Below, in pieces: positions 54,316-63,256 of a DNA stretch of 64,000 nucleotides. The stretch is from Roseicella frigidaeris (GTDB lineage: Bacteria; Pseudomonadota; Alphaproteobacteria; Acetobacterales; Acetobacteraceae): NCBI RefSeq assembly GCF_003258945.1, contig NZ_QLIX01000003.1, positions 310,001-374,000 of the forward strand, given 5' to 3'. Below the pieces are notes generated by a model, which had not been told where the DNA came from, did no database searches, and saw nothing but the letters and a program-made list of their open reading frames with translations. A program made the position numbers and the translations under genes. Within the stretch, counting starts at the first letter, position 1, and each line of letters opens with the position of its first letter.

Positions 54316-55686
54316 TCAGGCGGCGGTCTTCGCGGCCTTCACGGTGAAATCGACCGAACCGGTCGTACCGAGGGTCGCGACGGTGCCGTCGACCTCCTCG
54401 CCGTTCAGCGAGAGACCATCGACATGCAGGTTGCGGTCGGTGTCGCTGCTGCCGCCCCAGGCATCGTTGAGGAAGGTCACGGTGATCGTCTGGGCGTCGT
54501 CGCCGAAATCGCCCAGCAGGGTGACGGTGTCGCTGCCGGTGCCGTAGGCGGCGCCGGCGGTGAGGGTATCGCCCACCTGGATGCCGTCGACCGCGATGGT
54601 GTACTGGGCGCTGCCCTGATAGGCGTCCTGCGAGATCTTCAGCACCAGCGCGTCGCTGCCGCTGCCGAGCGTCGCCGTCACGGGCTCGGTCGTGACGATG
54701 GGCGCGGCCTCCGCCGGGGATGCGAGCGCCGCGGCCGCGAACACGTCATAGGCGGCCTTGTGCGAGCCGTCAGTATGGACGAGGCCGAAGAAGCTCTCGG
54801 TCGAGTAGCCGGACCAGCTGTCGCTGCCGCGGTCCTTGTAGGAGTAGTAGAGGATCGGGCCGGCCCAGGCGGTGTCCTTCTGGAAGTCGATCGCCTGCTG
54901 CAGCATGGTGGCCTGGTCGGCCTCGCTGACGGCGCCGCTGCCGCCATCGGTGGGCGCGCCGAACTCGGTCATCCAGATCTGCTTGTCGGCGTCGCCATTG
55001 GCCACCATCAGGTCGCGGATGCCATCCTGCATGATCTGGAAGCCGTTCCAGGACGCCGCGTCATCCGGCGTCAGCGGCCAGGAATAGGGGTGGAAGCCAA
55101 CGGCGTCGAAATAGCCTTCGGCGCCGTTGGCGTACATCTGCTGCAGGAAGGAGACGGCGCTCTGCCAGCCGCTGCCCGAATCCGGGGCGGGGGAGAGGCC
55201 GCCCGAGATGACGAAGTCATTGCCATCGACCGATTTGATGGCGGTGTAGGCGGCCTTCAGGATCTGGGTATAGGCGGCGGCATCGGGCTGGCCGCCCCAG
55301 AAGCCGGAGAGGTTCTGCTCGTTCCAGATCTCCCAATAGTCGACTCGGTCGCCGAAATGCTGCGCGGCGGCCCTGGCGAAATCGCCATAGGCATCGACAT
55401 TCGCGGCCACGCCGCCGCTGTCCTGCACCCAGGAGGGCAGGCCGAGCAGCTCGCCGATGACCTCGAGCCCATGCGCCGTTGCGGCGTCGACCACGCGATC
55501 GACGGTGGACCAGTCATAGTCGCCATTGGCCGTTGGCTTGACCAGGTCCCACCAGAAGTCGGTGCGCAGCCAGGTGGCGCCCGTCGCCTTGTAGTCGGCC
55601 AGTTCCGCGCTCAGCTGGTCGTCGCTCAGGGTCGACAGTTCGCCGAGCGGGGTCGCGAAGCCAAGGGAGCCGAGTGTCGTCGCCAT
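54316..55686 (-). CDS. Glycoside hydrolase (clan A-like) with xylan-binding-type C-terminal domain
   Basis: 456 aa, no classical signal peptide. A TIM-barrel domain (about 5-310) with WLRTDFWWDLVKPTANG, the acid/base region DYWEIWNEQNLSGFW and the nucleophile region IWMTEFGAPT, as in GH39/GH5-like enzymes that cut beta-linked polysaccharides. A C-terminal domain (about 345-440) with LVLKISQDAYQGSAQY and LNDAWGGSSDTDRNLHV is like the calcium-dependent xylan-binding modules (CBM36/60). Such architectures in alphaproteobacteria are often exported by type I secretion, which would explain the missing signal; no such secretion genes are adjacent. GGAGG lies 12 bases before the ATG. Confidence 0.75.
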   Translation of the reverse strand: MATTLGSLGFATPLGELSTLSDDQLSAELADYKATGATWLRTDFWWDLVKPTANGDYDWSTVDRVVDAATAHGLEVIGELLGLPSWVQDSGGVAANVDAYGDFARAAAQHFGDRVDYWEIWNEQNLSGFWGGQPDAAAYTQILKAAYTAIKSVDGNDFVISGGLSPAPDSGSGWQSAVSFLQQMYANGAEGYFDAVGFHPYSWPLTPDDAASWNGFQIMQDGIRDLMVANGDADKQIWMTEFGAPTDGGSGAVSEADQATMLQQAIDFQKDTAWAGPILYYSYKDRGSDSWSGYSTESFFGLVHTDGSHKAAYDVFAAAALASPAEAAPIVTTEPVTATLGSGSDALVLKISQDAYQGSAQYTIAVDGIQVGDTLTAGAAYGTGSDTVTLLGDFGDDAQTITVTFLNDAWGGSSDTDRNLHVDGLSLNGEEVDGTVATLGTTGSVDFTVKAAKTAA

Positions 55687-56186
55687 GCAGCGCGATGCCT
55701 CCAGGAGGGGTTCGGATCATCTACTCAGAGTTGATGCTCTTTGGATGCGCGCTACTAACAGGGCTATTTTTCAACAATCAAGGGAATTTGAAAGTGAAAT
55801 TTCCTCTCTTTGGTCGGTAACTCTCGGTATCACCAGTCTCGTCCTGATATCGCAATAAAATACCGGCGCGAGGATTAGGGCTCGAATCGGCGTGGTCGCC
55901 GTGATGTTCATGCGCGGCGTGCCATGTTTCAGGGCCGGTCCTGCCGCGCCTGGCCGAGAGCCCTCCATGGATTCCATTTCTATTTCAGAATTACCCGCCG
56001 CGGCGCCCTGCGCCGCATCGCGGCGCAGCAAATGCGGCGCCGCAGCGTTACATCCCAGGATGCGGAGGGCGCCTGTCGCCTGACGCCCCGCCGAGGGAAA
56101 CGGAGCAGGAACGACGCCCTCCCCTCCGGTCGCCAGCGGGACAGCAAGGTCCGCGTCGCTTCACCGGCCGGTCGGCGCGGCTTCGG
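55687..56186. other. AT-rich promoter region and palindrome-rich stretch
   Basis: A 500-base gap between divergent genes. The first 200 bases are AT-rich and contain the glycosidase promoter; the rest is GC-rich. A perfect 9-bp hairpin lies at 56008-56028 (CTGCGCCGC, loop ATC, GCGGCGCAG). I see no convincing gene. Confidence 0.5.
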
Positions 56187-56375
56187 ATGAGGAGGGAGAT
56201 GCCAGCGTCCACCGTCATGTCGATCAGCGCCAAGCTGGTGCAGCTATCCGCCTTCCTCCTGGTCGTCATCGGTGCGGATGCATCCCACCTGTCGCGCCCG
56301 GTCCGCTGGCTCCTCATCACACTCGCGGTGATGGCGATGTGGCTGATGACGGTGATCGGGCGACAGGCCCATTGA
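56187..56375 (+). CDS. Small two-helix membrane protein
   Basis: 62 aa. Two hydrophobic segments (LVQLSAFLLVVIGADA and WLLITLAVMAMWLMTVIG). ATGs at 56187, 56199 and 56217 are all in frame; an AGGAGG at 56190-56195 slightly favours 56199, though the spacing is short. Unknown family. Upstream of fabI by 106 bases. Confidence 0.45.
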   Translation: MRREMPASTVMSISAKLVQLSAFLLVVIGADASHLSRPVRWLLITLAVMAMWLMTVIGRQAH

Positions 56376-56481
56376 GCCCCGCCCCCGGGGCACGGCCGGA
56401 TGGCCTCGCGGAGGCCGCCGGCCATGGCCCCGGGCCCGGCGTCATGGACGCCGTCCCACCACCGCCGCGACGGAGACCGGC

Positions 56482-57261
56482 ATGAGCGACACGTCCAAAC
56501 TCTCGCTGCAGGGCCGGAAGGGCCTCGTCACCGGGATCGCCAACGACCAGTCGATCGCCTGGGGCTGCGCCAGGGCCTTCCGCGACCTCGGCGCCGAGCT
56601 TGCGGTCACCTACCTGAACGAGAAGGCGCGGCCGCATGTGGAGCCCCTGGCGCGCCGCCTCGCCGCGCCCCTGCTCCTGCCGCTCGATGTCCGCCAGGAG
56701 GGACAGCTCGAGGCGGTCTTCGGCCGCATCGCCGAGGCCTGGGGCCGCCTCGACTTCCTGCTGCACTCCATCGCCTTCGCGCCGAAGGAGGATCTGCACG
56801 GGCCGGTGGTGGACTGCTCGCGCGCGGGCTTCCTGACGGCGATGGACGTCTCCTGCCATTCCTTCATCCGCATGGCGAAGCTGGCCGTGCCGCTCATGCC
56901 GGATGGCGGCACCCTCGTCACCATGACCTATCTCGGCAGCACGCAGGTGGTCGAGGGCTACAACATGATGGGGCCGGTCAAGGCCGCCCTGGAATCGGCG
57001 GCCCGCTACATGGCCGCCGAGCTCGGCCCGCGGGGCATCCGCGTGCACGCGGTCTCCCCCGGCCCCCTGCGGACCCGCGCCGCCTCGGGCCTCGCGCATT
57101 TCGACGCCTTGCTCAACCGCGCCGCCGAGAAGGCGCCCGCGCGCGCCCTGGTCGATATCGAGGATGTCGGCCTGACCACGGCCTTCCTGGTCTCGGACGC
57201 GGCGCGCCGCATCACCGGCAACACCCTCTACGTCGATGGCGGCTACCACATCGTGGACTGA
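56482..57261 (+). CDS. fabI: Enoyl-[acyl-carrier-protein] reductase FabI
   Basis: 259 aa short-chain reductase. The N-terminal NADH motif is GLVTGIANDQSIAWGCA as in FabI, and the active site is Y150, Y160 and K167 (TYLGSTQVVEGYNMMGPVK), the FabI-type Y-x9-Y-x6-K. It reduces the double bond in fatty acid elongation. The C-terminal ITGNTLYVDGGYHIVD fits. Second FabI copies are frequent in this group; this one, next to an orphan peptide-type permease pair, could be an accessory copy. Confidence 0.9.
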   Translation: MSDTSKLSLQGRKGLVTGIANDQSIAWGCARAFRDLGAELAVTYLNEKARPHVEPLARRLAAPLLLPLDVRQEGQLEAVFGRIAEAWGRLDFLLHSIAFAPKEDLHGPVVDCSRAGFLTAMDVSCHSFIRMAKLAVPLMPDGGTLVTMTYLGSTQVVEGYNMMGPVKAALESAARYMAAELGPRGIRVHAVSPGPLRTRAASGLAHFDALLNRAAEKAPARALVDIEDVGLTTAFLVSDAARRITGNTLYVDGGYHIVD

Positions 57262-57328
57262 GCCGACGCCCACCCGCAGCGGCGGAGCCTTCGATTCCGG
57301 AGGCGACCCGCGATAGACTCGGGCCCCG

Positions 57329-58267
57329 ATGCTCCGACTCCTCGCCGGCCGGCTCCTGCAGATCGCGGTCACGCTGCTCCTCGTCTCCGCCCTCACCTGG
57401 CTCGTCATGGGGGCGATGCCGGGCGATCCGGTGGACCTCGCCATGCTGTCGGACCCGCATCTGACGCCGGAGGACGTGGCGCGGATGCGGGTCCTGCATG
57501 GCATGGACCAGCCCCTGGCGAATCGCTACCTGGCCTGGATCACGGCGGTCCTGCGGGGCGATTTCGGCCATTCCAGGCTGTTCGCCGTGCCCGCGGCGCA
57601 GGTGCTCTGGCCCGCCCTCGGCTCGACGCTCGTGCTCCTCGGCTGGTCCCTGGCCCTCTCCCTGTTGCTCGGCCTGGCGCTCGGCGCCCTCGGCGCGGTG
57701 CGGCCCCGGGCGGCATGGCTGGTGGATGCCATCGCCATCCTCGCCCAGTCGACGCCGACCTTCTGGCTCGGCCTCCTCCTCATCATCCTCTTCGCGGTGG
57801 AGCTGGGCTGGCTGCCGGCCGGCGGCGCGGCCGAGGCGCCGGGGCCCGGCGAGGCCTTGCGCTACCTCGTCCTGCCCGTCGCCACCCTCGCCATCGTCAA
57901 CCTCGCCGCCTATGCGCGGCACGGCCAGGCGGCGCTGCAGGCCGAGCTCGGCGCCGACTATGTCCGCACCGCCCGCATGAAGGGGCTGCCGGAACGCGCC
58001 ATCCTCTGGCGCCACGCCTTCCCCAACGCCGCCATCCCCATCGTGACGCTGCTCGCCCTCGATGCCGGCAGCCTCGTCTCGGGCGCCTTGGTGACGGAGA
58101 CGATCTTCGCCCGCCCCGGCATGGGCAAGCTGATCTACGACGCGATCATGGGCAACGACTACAACCTCGCCCTTCTTGCCCTGCTCCTGGCGGCGCTGGT
58201 GACGATGCTGGCGACGCTCGCCGCCGACATCGCGCAGCGCCTGCTCGATCCGAGGCTGGCGCCTTGA
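57329..58267 (+). CDS. ABC permease, DppB type
   Basis: 312 aa, six helices. Start ATG at 57329. N-terminal segment LLQIAVTLLLVSALTWLVMG and conserved VMGAMPGDPVDL loop, then ARTARMKGLPERAILWRHAF (EAA motif) and GALVTETIFARPGMGKL. This is the DppB/OppB family for peptides, nickel or other solutes. Its stop overlaps the next gene's start by four bases. Confidence 0.88.
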   Translation: MLRLLAGRLLQIAVTLLLVSALTWLVMGAMPGDPVDLAMLSDPHLTPEDVARMRVLHGMDQPLANRYLAWITAVLRGDFGHSRLFAVPAAQVLWPALGSTLVLLGWSLALSLLLGLALGALGAVRPRAAWLVDAIAILAQSTPTFWLGLLLIILFAVELGWLPAGGAAEAPGPGEALRYLVLPVATLAIVNLAAYARHGQAALQAELGADYVRTARMKGLPERAILWRHAFPNAAIPIVTLLALDAGSLVSGALVTETIFARPGMGKLIYDAIMGNDYNLALLALLLAALVTMLATLAADIAQRLLDPRLAP

Positions 58268-59091
58268 CGCGGCTCGGGCTCGGCCTGGCGCTGCTCGGCC
58301 TGCTGGCCGCCGGGGCGGCGGCGGCGCCGCTGGTGCAGGCCTGGCTCGGCCACGATCCCTTCCTGCCGGACCTGCTCGCGCGCTTCGAGCCGCCCTCCCG
58401 CGCGCATCCGCTCGGCACCGACGATCTCGGCCGCGACATCCTGCTGCGGCTGCTCCATGGCGGCCGCGTCTCCCTCGCCGTCGCCCTCGCCGTGGCGCTC
58501 GGCGCCAGCGGCCTCGGCACCGCGATCGGGCTGCTGGCCGCCTGGGCCGGGGGTTGGACGGATGCGGTGCTGATGCGCATCGCCGATGGGTTGCTGGCGC
58601 TGCCGAGCCTGCCCTTGCTCGTGGTGCTGGCCGCGGTCGATACCAGCCGCATCGGCCTGCCGCGCGGCGAGGCCCTGTCGGACATCCTGCGCATCGCCGG
58701 CATCCTCGTCGCCTTCGGCTGGGTGCCCGTGGCGAGGCTCGCCCGCGCGGCGGCCCTCGCGCAGCTCGGCCAGGACTATGTCGCGGCCGCGCGCATCGCC
58801 GGCGCCAGCGAGGCGTGGCTGCTGGTCCGGCACCTGCTGCCCAACATCGTCACGCCCATCGCCGTCGCCTCCGCCCTCTCAGTCGCCGGCGCCATCCTCG
58901 CCGAAAGCACGCTGAGCTTCCTCGGCCTCGGCATCCAGCCGCCCGCGCCGTCCTGGGGCAACATGCTGTCGGGCGCGCAGGAGATGATCTTCAGCGCGCC
59001 GCTGGCCGCGGTGTGGCCGGGCCTCGCGATCCTGCTCGCCGTCGCCGGCTGCTCGCTGGTGGCGGATGGCGTGCGGCGCCGGCCGGGATAG
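58264..59091 (+). CDS. ABC permease, DppC type
   Basis: 275 aa from a TTG start at 58264 within the previous stop. Marks: AHPLGTDDLGRDILLRLLHG, SLAVALAVALGASGLGT, YVAAARIAGASEAWLLVRHL (EAA motif), ILAESTLSFLGLGIQPPAPS and WGNMLSGAQEM. DppC/OppC family. No binding protein or DppD/DppF ATPase follows, so the pair appears to be orphaned; partners must lie elsewhere. Confidence 0.88.
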   Translation: MTRLGLGLALLGLLAAGAAAAPLVQAWLGHDPFLPDLLARFEPPSRAHPLGTDDLGRDILLRLLHGGRVSLAVALAVALGASGLGTAIGLLAAWAGGWTDAVLMRIADGLLALPSLPLLVVLAAVDTSRIGLPRGEALSDILRIAGILVAFGWVPVARLARAAALAQLGQDYVAAARIAGASEAWLLVRHLLPNIVTPIAVASALSVAGAILAESTLSFLGLGIQPPAPSWGNMLSGAQEMIFSAPLAAVWPGLAILLAVAGCSLVADGVRRRPG

Positions 59092-59922
59092 CGCCGCGCG
59101 GGGCGCGGGCCGATCCTGCGAGAGGCATCGCCTGGACGTGATCGGCATCCGCGGCAGGCGGCAATCGCCCATGACGTGGCAGGCGCCGGGGCAATTCAGC
59201 CATGGCGCAGGCCACCATCCGGTCTCCCGGACACGCTGGTTGCGCATCGATGGACGCGGCCCGCCGCGCCGGCGGCCACGGGCCGATGGCCGCCCGGGCC
59301 TGACGGCCGCGAAACCATGGAACGGCCCTCCGGCGCATGACCGAGTGCGGAGCATCGACGATGCCGCCTTCGGATCGCTGCCGGACGCGATGGCGCGGCC
59401 CGTCCCGCCCCCTTTGCAACGCGCCGCGGCGCCGCGGCGGACGGCGCGGGGCGGATGGCGTGGAGCGCCGGCCGCACCCGGCCTGGTGACGACGTCGATG
59501 CGATCATCCGCAATCGAAGCAGATCGCCACGCGACGGACGTTGCCCCCGCCGAAGCAACCCAAGGCATGTAACAGCTTTCCCCTTGGCGAGGACTGGCCT
59601 GCGGAGGCGATGGCGACGGACATCGTACCCATCCGGTCGGCCCGGCCTGGCGCCGGGGCCGATGCCAAGGGCGCGTCGCACGATCCGTGGCCGCGCCACA
59701 GCGCGACGGCCCGGACGCGCGGCGGGCCGGATGCGGGAAGCACGACGTCCAACGCATCGGCACCGCAGGACCCAGACACCTTGCCACGCGTATCCCGTGA
59801 CCGCCGACACGGGGTGCGTTGCGTTCACCGGGGGCATTGGCGCCTGCCCCGACTGTTCAGGCTCGCGCAGCGCCATCGCCAGCGCTGCCACGCGATTGGA
59901 TCGCGTTGATGTGGGATCGGAG
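59092..59922. other. 831-base region without recognisable gene
   Basis: Between the permease pair and the glycosyltransferase. Open frames on both strands here are arginine/proline-rich and carry no recognisable motif. One hairpin, CCCGTG-ACCGCCGA-CACGGG (about 59796-59815), is present. No riboswitch signature was recognised. It may hold a degraded gene or a long leader. Confidence 0.45.
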
Positions 59923-61218
59923 ATGATGACTCTGCCTGCGTTCCGGACGCCGCCCCCGGTGGTCCCGCCGATTGCCCCGGCCGCCATCCTGGCCAACCCG
60001 GCCCTGGTCCGGCAGCCCGGCCGGCGCCGGCGAATCCTGTTCGTGCAGCTCGGCCCCTTCTCGCACACCAACGCCGCGCTGCAGGCCCAGCTCGCCCGCC
60101 GCTTCCCCAACCACGATCTCACCGTCTTCGACGTCAAGGACGAGATCCGGCGCCGCTACGACCAGATTGCCGCGAACCTCCTCATCAGCGTCGCCACCTA
60201 CGGCCCGTCGATCCTGCGCAGCCAGGCCGATCGCCACGCCTTCTTCTTCCGCACGCCCTATCTCTTCCGCAAGCTGTCCCGCATCGTCCAGGAGCGCTTC
60301 GCCGCCGAGGCCGACAGCTTCGACTTCGTCTTCCAGACCCAGGGCCTGTGCAACGCCGCCCTGCCCGGCCGGCCGCTCTTCGTCTATACGGACCACACGA
60401 TCCTCAGCAACCGCGAGTACGCGGCGCAGGACGACCGCATCTTCCTCTCCGATGCCTTCCTCGCCCTCGAGCGCGACCTCTACCACCGGGCCGAGAAGAT
60501 CCTGGTCAGCGTCAGCCATGTCCGCCGCACGCTGACCCGCGGCTATGGCTGCGATCCCAACCGGGTGGCCACCGTTTTCATCGGCGCCAATGTCGCGCCC
60601 ACACCTGCGGCCCCGGAAGCCGGCCGGCAGGCGGGACGCATCCTCTTCGTCGGCATCGAGTGGGAGCGCAAGGGCGGCCCCACCCTCCTCACCGCCTTCG
60701 AGCGCCTCGCCGAGCGTTTCCCCGAGGCCCAGCTCACCATCGCCGGCTGCGCCCCGGCCACCACGCATCCGCGCATCCAGACGCTCGGCCGCGTGCCGCC
60801 CCAACAGTTGGCGCCGCATTTCGCCGCCGCCTCGGTCTTCTGCATGCCGAGCCTCGTCGAGCCCGCCGGCATCGCCGCCATCGAGGCCATGGCAGCCGGC
60901 CTGCCCGTCGTCGCCACCGCGGTCGGCGGCCTCGCCGAGATCGTCCAGCCCGACCAGACCGGCCTGCTCGTCCCGCCCAACGACCCGCTCGCCCTCGGCG
61001 AGGCCCTCGCCAGCCTCCTCGCCGATCCGGACCGCGCCCGCGCCATGGGCCAGGCTGGCCGCCACCGCGCCATGGACCTCTTCCATTGGGACGCCGTCGG
61101 CACGCGGCTCGCCCAGGAGATCCGGCAGAGCCTCAATGCCAGGGCCAGGGCGGGACGGGGAGACGCGGCCGACCCGGAGCAGGATTTCGCCCTCGCCGCC
61201 AGGCACGCCAAGGGCTGA
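59923..61218 (+). CDS. Glycosyltransferase family 4 type
   Basis: 431 aa from the ATG at 59923 (ATG at 59926 also possible); the frame extends much further upstream but with no motif. A GT-B fold is seen: an N-terminal half starting RILFVQLGPFSHTNAALQAQ and a C-terminal half with RILFVGIEWERKGGPTLLTA, LTIAGCAPATTHPRIQTLG and CMPSLVEPAGIAAIEAMAAG then LPVVATAVGGLAEIV, the GT4 signature. It would transfer a sugar from a nucleotide donor, probably for surface polysaccharide or glycolipid. No other polysaccharide genes are nearby. Confidence 0.82.
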   Translation: MMTLPAFRTPPPVVPPIAPAAILANPALVRQPGRRRRILFVQLGPFSHTNAALQAQLARRFPNHDLTVFDVKDEIRRRYDQIAANLLISVATYGPSILRSQADRHAFFFRTPYLFRKLSRIVQERFAAEADSFDFVFQTQGLCNAALPGRPLFVYTDHTILSNREYAAQDDRIFLSDAFLALERDLYHRAEKILVSVSHVRRTLTRGYGCDPNRVATVFIGANVAPTPAAPEAGRQAGRILFVGIEWERKGGPTLLTAFERLAERFPEAQLTIAGCAPATTHPRIQTLGRVPPQQLAPHFAAASVFCMPSLVEPAGIAAIEAMAAGLPVVATAVGGLAEIVQPDQTGLLVPPNDPLALGEALASLLADPDRARAMGQAGRHRAMDLFHWDAVGTRLAQEIRQSLNARARAGRGDAADPEQDFALAARHAKG

Positions 61219-61275
61219 GGCCGTCTGCCGGCGGCCGGGGCTGCGGCCGGCGCGCCGGTCCGAGCCCTGGCGGGA

Positions 61276-61959
61276 TCAGCCGCCCATCGCCACCGGCGCC
61301 ACGCCGAACAGGCTGCGATGCAGGTGCAGCAGCGCGGCCCAGGCGATGAGCCCGACCACCGGCGGCACCCAGCCGATCTCCCCGAACACCAGCCGGTTGC
61401 GGCCGGCGGCGATGGCGCCGAAGGGCAGGATGGAGGTGCGGGAGGCGAGCCGCGACCAGGCGGCCGGCGCCCGCCGCGCCAGCTTGGCGTCGATCGAAGG
61501 CATGCCGGCCAGCGCCGTCACCAGGAAGGCGCCGAAGAAGACGATCGCCGCCGTGTCGCCATTGCCCAGGATGTGCACCATCGCCCAGGTCGCGAAGGCC
61601 CACAGCATCGGATGGCGCGTCACCCGCTGGATGCCCCTGGGCTCGGCGTCGAGCGCCCCCTCGCCGCCGACCGCGGTCGGGTTGCGCCGCGCGACCGAGG
61701 CGACGAAGAGGATGAGGACGGGCAGCATCAGCAGCACCAGCCCCCAGCGCAGCCAGTCCGGCGCGAACCAGAGCGGCGTGGTCCCGGCCTGGCGCCAGGC
61801 GCTCACCAGCGCCAGGATGGCGAGGACCGAGACGGCCGAGAAGCCGATGCGGAACGCCGGCTCGCCGACCCGAGCGACGATGGCGCCGCGCAGCGGCGTG
61901 CCGGCGATGCCGACATGCACCCCGATCCAGAGCAGCGCCGCGAGCAGCAGCCAGGGCAT
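61276..61959 (-). CDS. NnrU-family membrane protein
   Basis: 227 aa from the ATG at 61959, preceded by GGGAGG. Six to seven helices: MPWLLLAALLWIGVHVGIAG, then segments with RHPMLWAFATWAMVHILGNG and MPSIDAKLARRAPAAW. These are the marks of NnrU, a heme/nitrite-reductase-related membrane protein distantly like isoprenylcysteine methyltransferases. The gene is oriented with rlmH, rsfS and nadD but separated by 77 bases. Confidence 0.83.
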   Translation of the reverse strand: MPWLLLAALLWIGVHVGIAGTPLRGAIVARVGEPAFRIGFSAVSVLAILALVSAWRQAGTTPLWFAPDWLRWGLVLLMLPVLILFVASVARRNPTAVGGEGALDAEPRGIQRVTRHPMLWAFATWAMVHILGNGDTAAIVFFGAFLVTALAGMPSIDAKLARRAPAAWSRLASRTSILPFGAIAAGRNRLVFGEIGWVPPVVGLIAWAALLHLHRSLFGVAPVAMGG

Positions 61960-62036
61960 GCAGCCTCCCGTCCGATAGCCGTGCCGGCGGACTGTCCTGC
62001 CGCCGGCAATCGCTGTCCAGCGCGACGCGCGGCCGG

Positions 62037-62504
62037 TCAGCCCGGCCGCCAGGCGCGATGATAGGGATGCCCGGCACGGATGGCCTGCACCCGGTACCAT
62101 TGTTCCGCCAGCAGGCCGCGCACCAGGAAATGCGGCCAGGTGAGGGGCCCGAGCGAGAGACGGTGATCGGCCCGCGCCAGCACCGCCGCGTCCAGCCCCT
62201 CGGCGCCGCCGATGGCGAAGCAGAGCGGCCGGCCCGTCGCCTCCCAGCGTTCCGCCAGCGCCGCCAGCGCCTCGCTGCCCGGCGCCGCGCCGCCGAGATC
62301 CAGCGCCACCAGCAGCGCCGCCTCCGGCAGCGCGGCGAGCAGCGCCGTCCCTTCCCGCCGCCGCGTCTCGGCGGCGCTGCCGCGCGCCTCCGGCAGCTCG
62401 GTCACCTGGAAGGGCGGCCGCAGCCGGGCATTGTAATGCGCGAAGAGCGCCGCCTCCGGCCCGGGCTTCAGCCGGCCGATGGCCAGCAGGCGCGGCGGCT
62501 TCAG
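62037..62504 (-). CDS. rlmH: 23S rRNA pseudouridine-1915 N3-methyltransferase RlmH
   Basis: 155 aa, the family length, if translation starts at the CTG at 62504. There is no ATG, GTG or TTG in frame between the rsfS stop and the conserved [20 protein letters not shown] lies five bases ahead of the CTG. SPOUT methyltransferase marks are [18 protein letters not shown] (about 70-85), [20 protein letters not shown] and [20 protein letters not shown] then YHRAW. RlmH methylates pseudouridine 1915 in helix 69. It is 35 bases downstream of rsfS. Confidence 0.9.
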   Translation of the reverse strand: MKPPRLLAIGRLKPGPEAALFAHYNARLRPPFQVTELPEARGSAAETRRREGTALLAALPEAALLVALDLGGAAPGSEALAALAERWEATGRPLCFAIGGAEGLDAAVLARADHRLSLGPLTWPHFLVRGLLAEQWYRVQAIRAGHPYHRAWRPG

Positions 62505-62539
62505 GGCAGCCTCACCGGGCGTCGGGCCGCGGCGGCGGG

Positions 62540-62968
62540 CTAGCCGCCCGCCGCATCCCCGCCGGCGGCATCCTGGCCGGCCGGCTCGCCGGCGCCCTCG
62601 GGTGCCGGGCTCTCCGGCCCCCACATGCGCTCCAGCGCATAGGTCGCCCGCGCCTCCGGCCGGAAGAGGTGGATCACCAGGTCGCCGGCATCGATCAGCA
62701 CCCAGTCCGGCGAGGCCTGGATGTCGCTCCGGCGCAGCTTGAGGCCGGCCTTCTCCAGCGCTTCCTCGACATGCACCGCCATGGCCTGCAGCTGCCGCTC
62801 GACCAGGCCGGTGGCGATGATCATGCAGTCGGTGAAGTCGGACCGGCCGGTGACGTCGAGAACCTTGATGTCCTCGGCCTTGTCGTCCTCGAGGCTGGTG
62901 TGCGCGGCGGCGATCAGCTGCTGCAGCCGGTCGGGCGAGACCTTCGGCTTGCGCGACCGCTTCGGCAC
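62540..62968 (-). CDS. rsfS: Ribosome silencing factor RsfS
   Basis: 142 aa from a GTG at 62968. Core: [59 protein letters not shown] and [10 protein letters not shown], typical of RsfS (Iojap). It binds ribosomal protein L14 and blocks subunit joining in starvation. A Pro/Ala/Gly tail of about 25 residues follows the core. The frame stays open for about 90 codons upstream through Ala/Pro/Lys/Arg-rich sequence, but no ATG, GTG or TTG is found there. Confidence 0.92.
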   Translation of the reverse strand: MPKRSRKPKVSPDRLQQLIAAAHTSLEDDKAEDIKVLDVTGRSDFTDCMIIATGLVERQLQAMAVHVEEALEKAGLKLRRSDIQASPDWVLIDAGDLVIHLFRPEARATYALERMWGPESPAPEGAGEPAGQDAAGGDAAGG

Positions 62969-63256
62969 GGCATCCGGCCCGGCGGCGATCTGCCGCTTGC
63001 GCAGCGCCGCGCCGGCCTTCGGGCCCGCGGGGGCGCGCGCCGGCGCGGGCGCCGCGACGCGCGGCCGGGCGGCGCGCTTCGGCGCGGCCGCCGCCTCGCC
63101 CTTGGCGGCCGGCCGGGCCGGGCCGGGCTTCGCGCCCTTCCGCGCGGCGCCGGTGGCTGGCCGGGGCCGGCTTGCTTTCTCGCCCCCGCCGGGGGCCTTC
63201 GGGCTGCGCGCGATATGCGCCTCCTGTTCGGTTCCTGGCCGCGTCCCGGCCGCAGT
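62969..63256 (-). other. Open frame in phase upstream of rsfS
   Basis: The 288 bases between the nadD stop and the rsfS GTG are open in the rsfS frame and would encode a Lys/Arg/Ala/Pro-rich stretch (for example [19 protein letters not shown]). No standard start codon lies in it. It could be an N-terminal extension started from a rare codon or just a GC-rich leader. Confidence 0.4.

Noticed and set aside
55771-56031. An 86-codon minus-strand frame upstream of the glycosidase
   Set aside because: It mixes AT-rich and GC-rich DNA with no protein-like pattern and would overlap the glycosidase promoter.
59092-59922. A riboswitch or hidden gene before the glycosyltransferase
   Set aside because: I looked for cobalamin, TPP, SAM and c-di-GMP signatures and saw none; frames on both strands look random.
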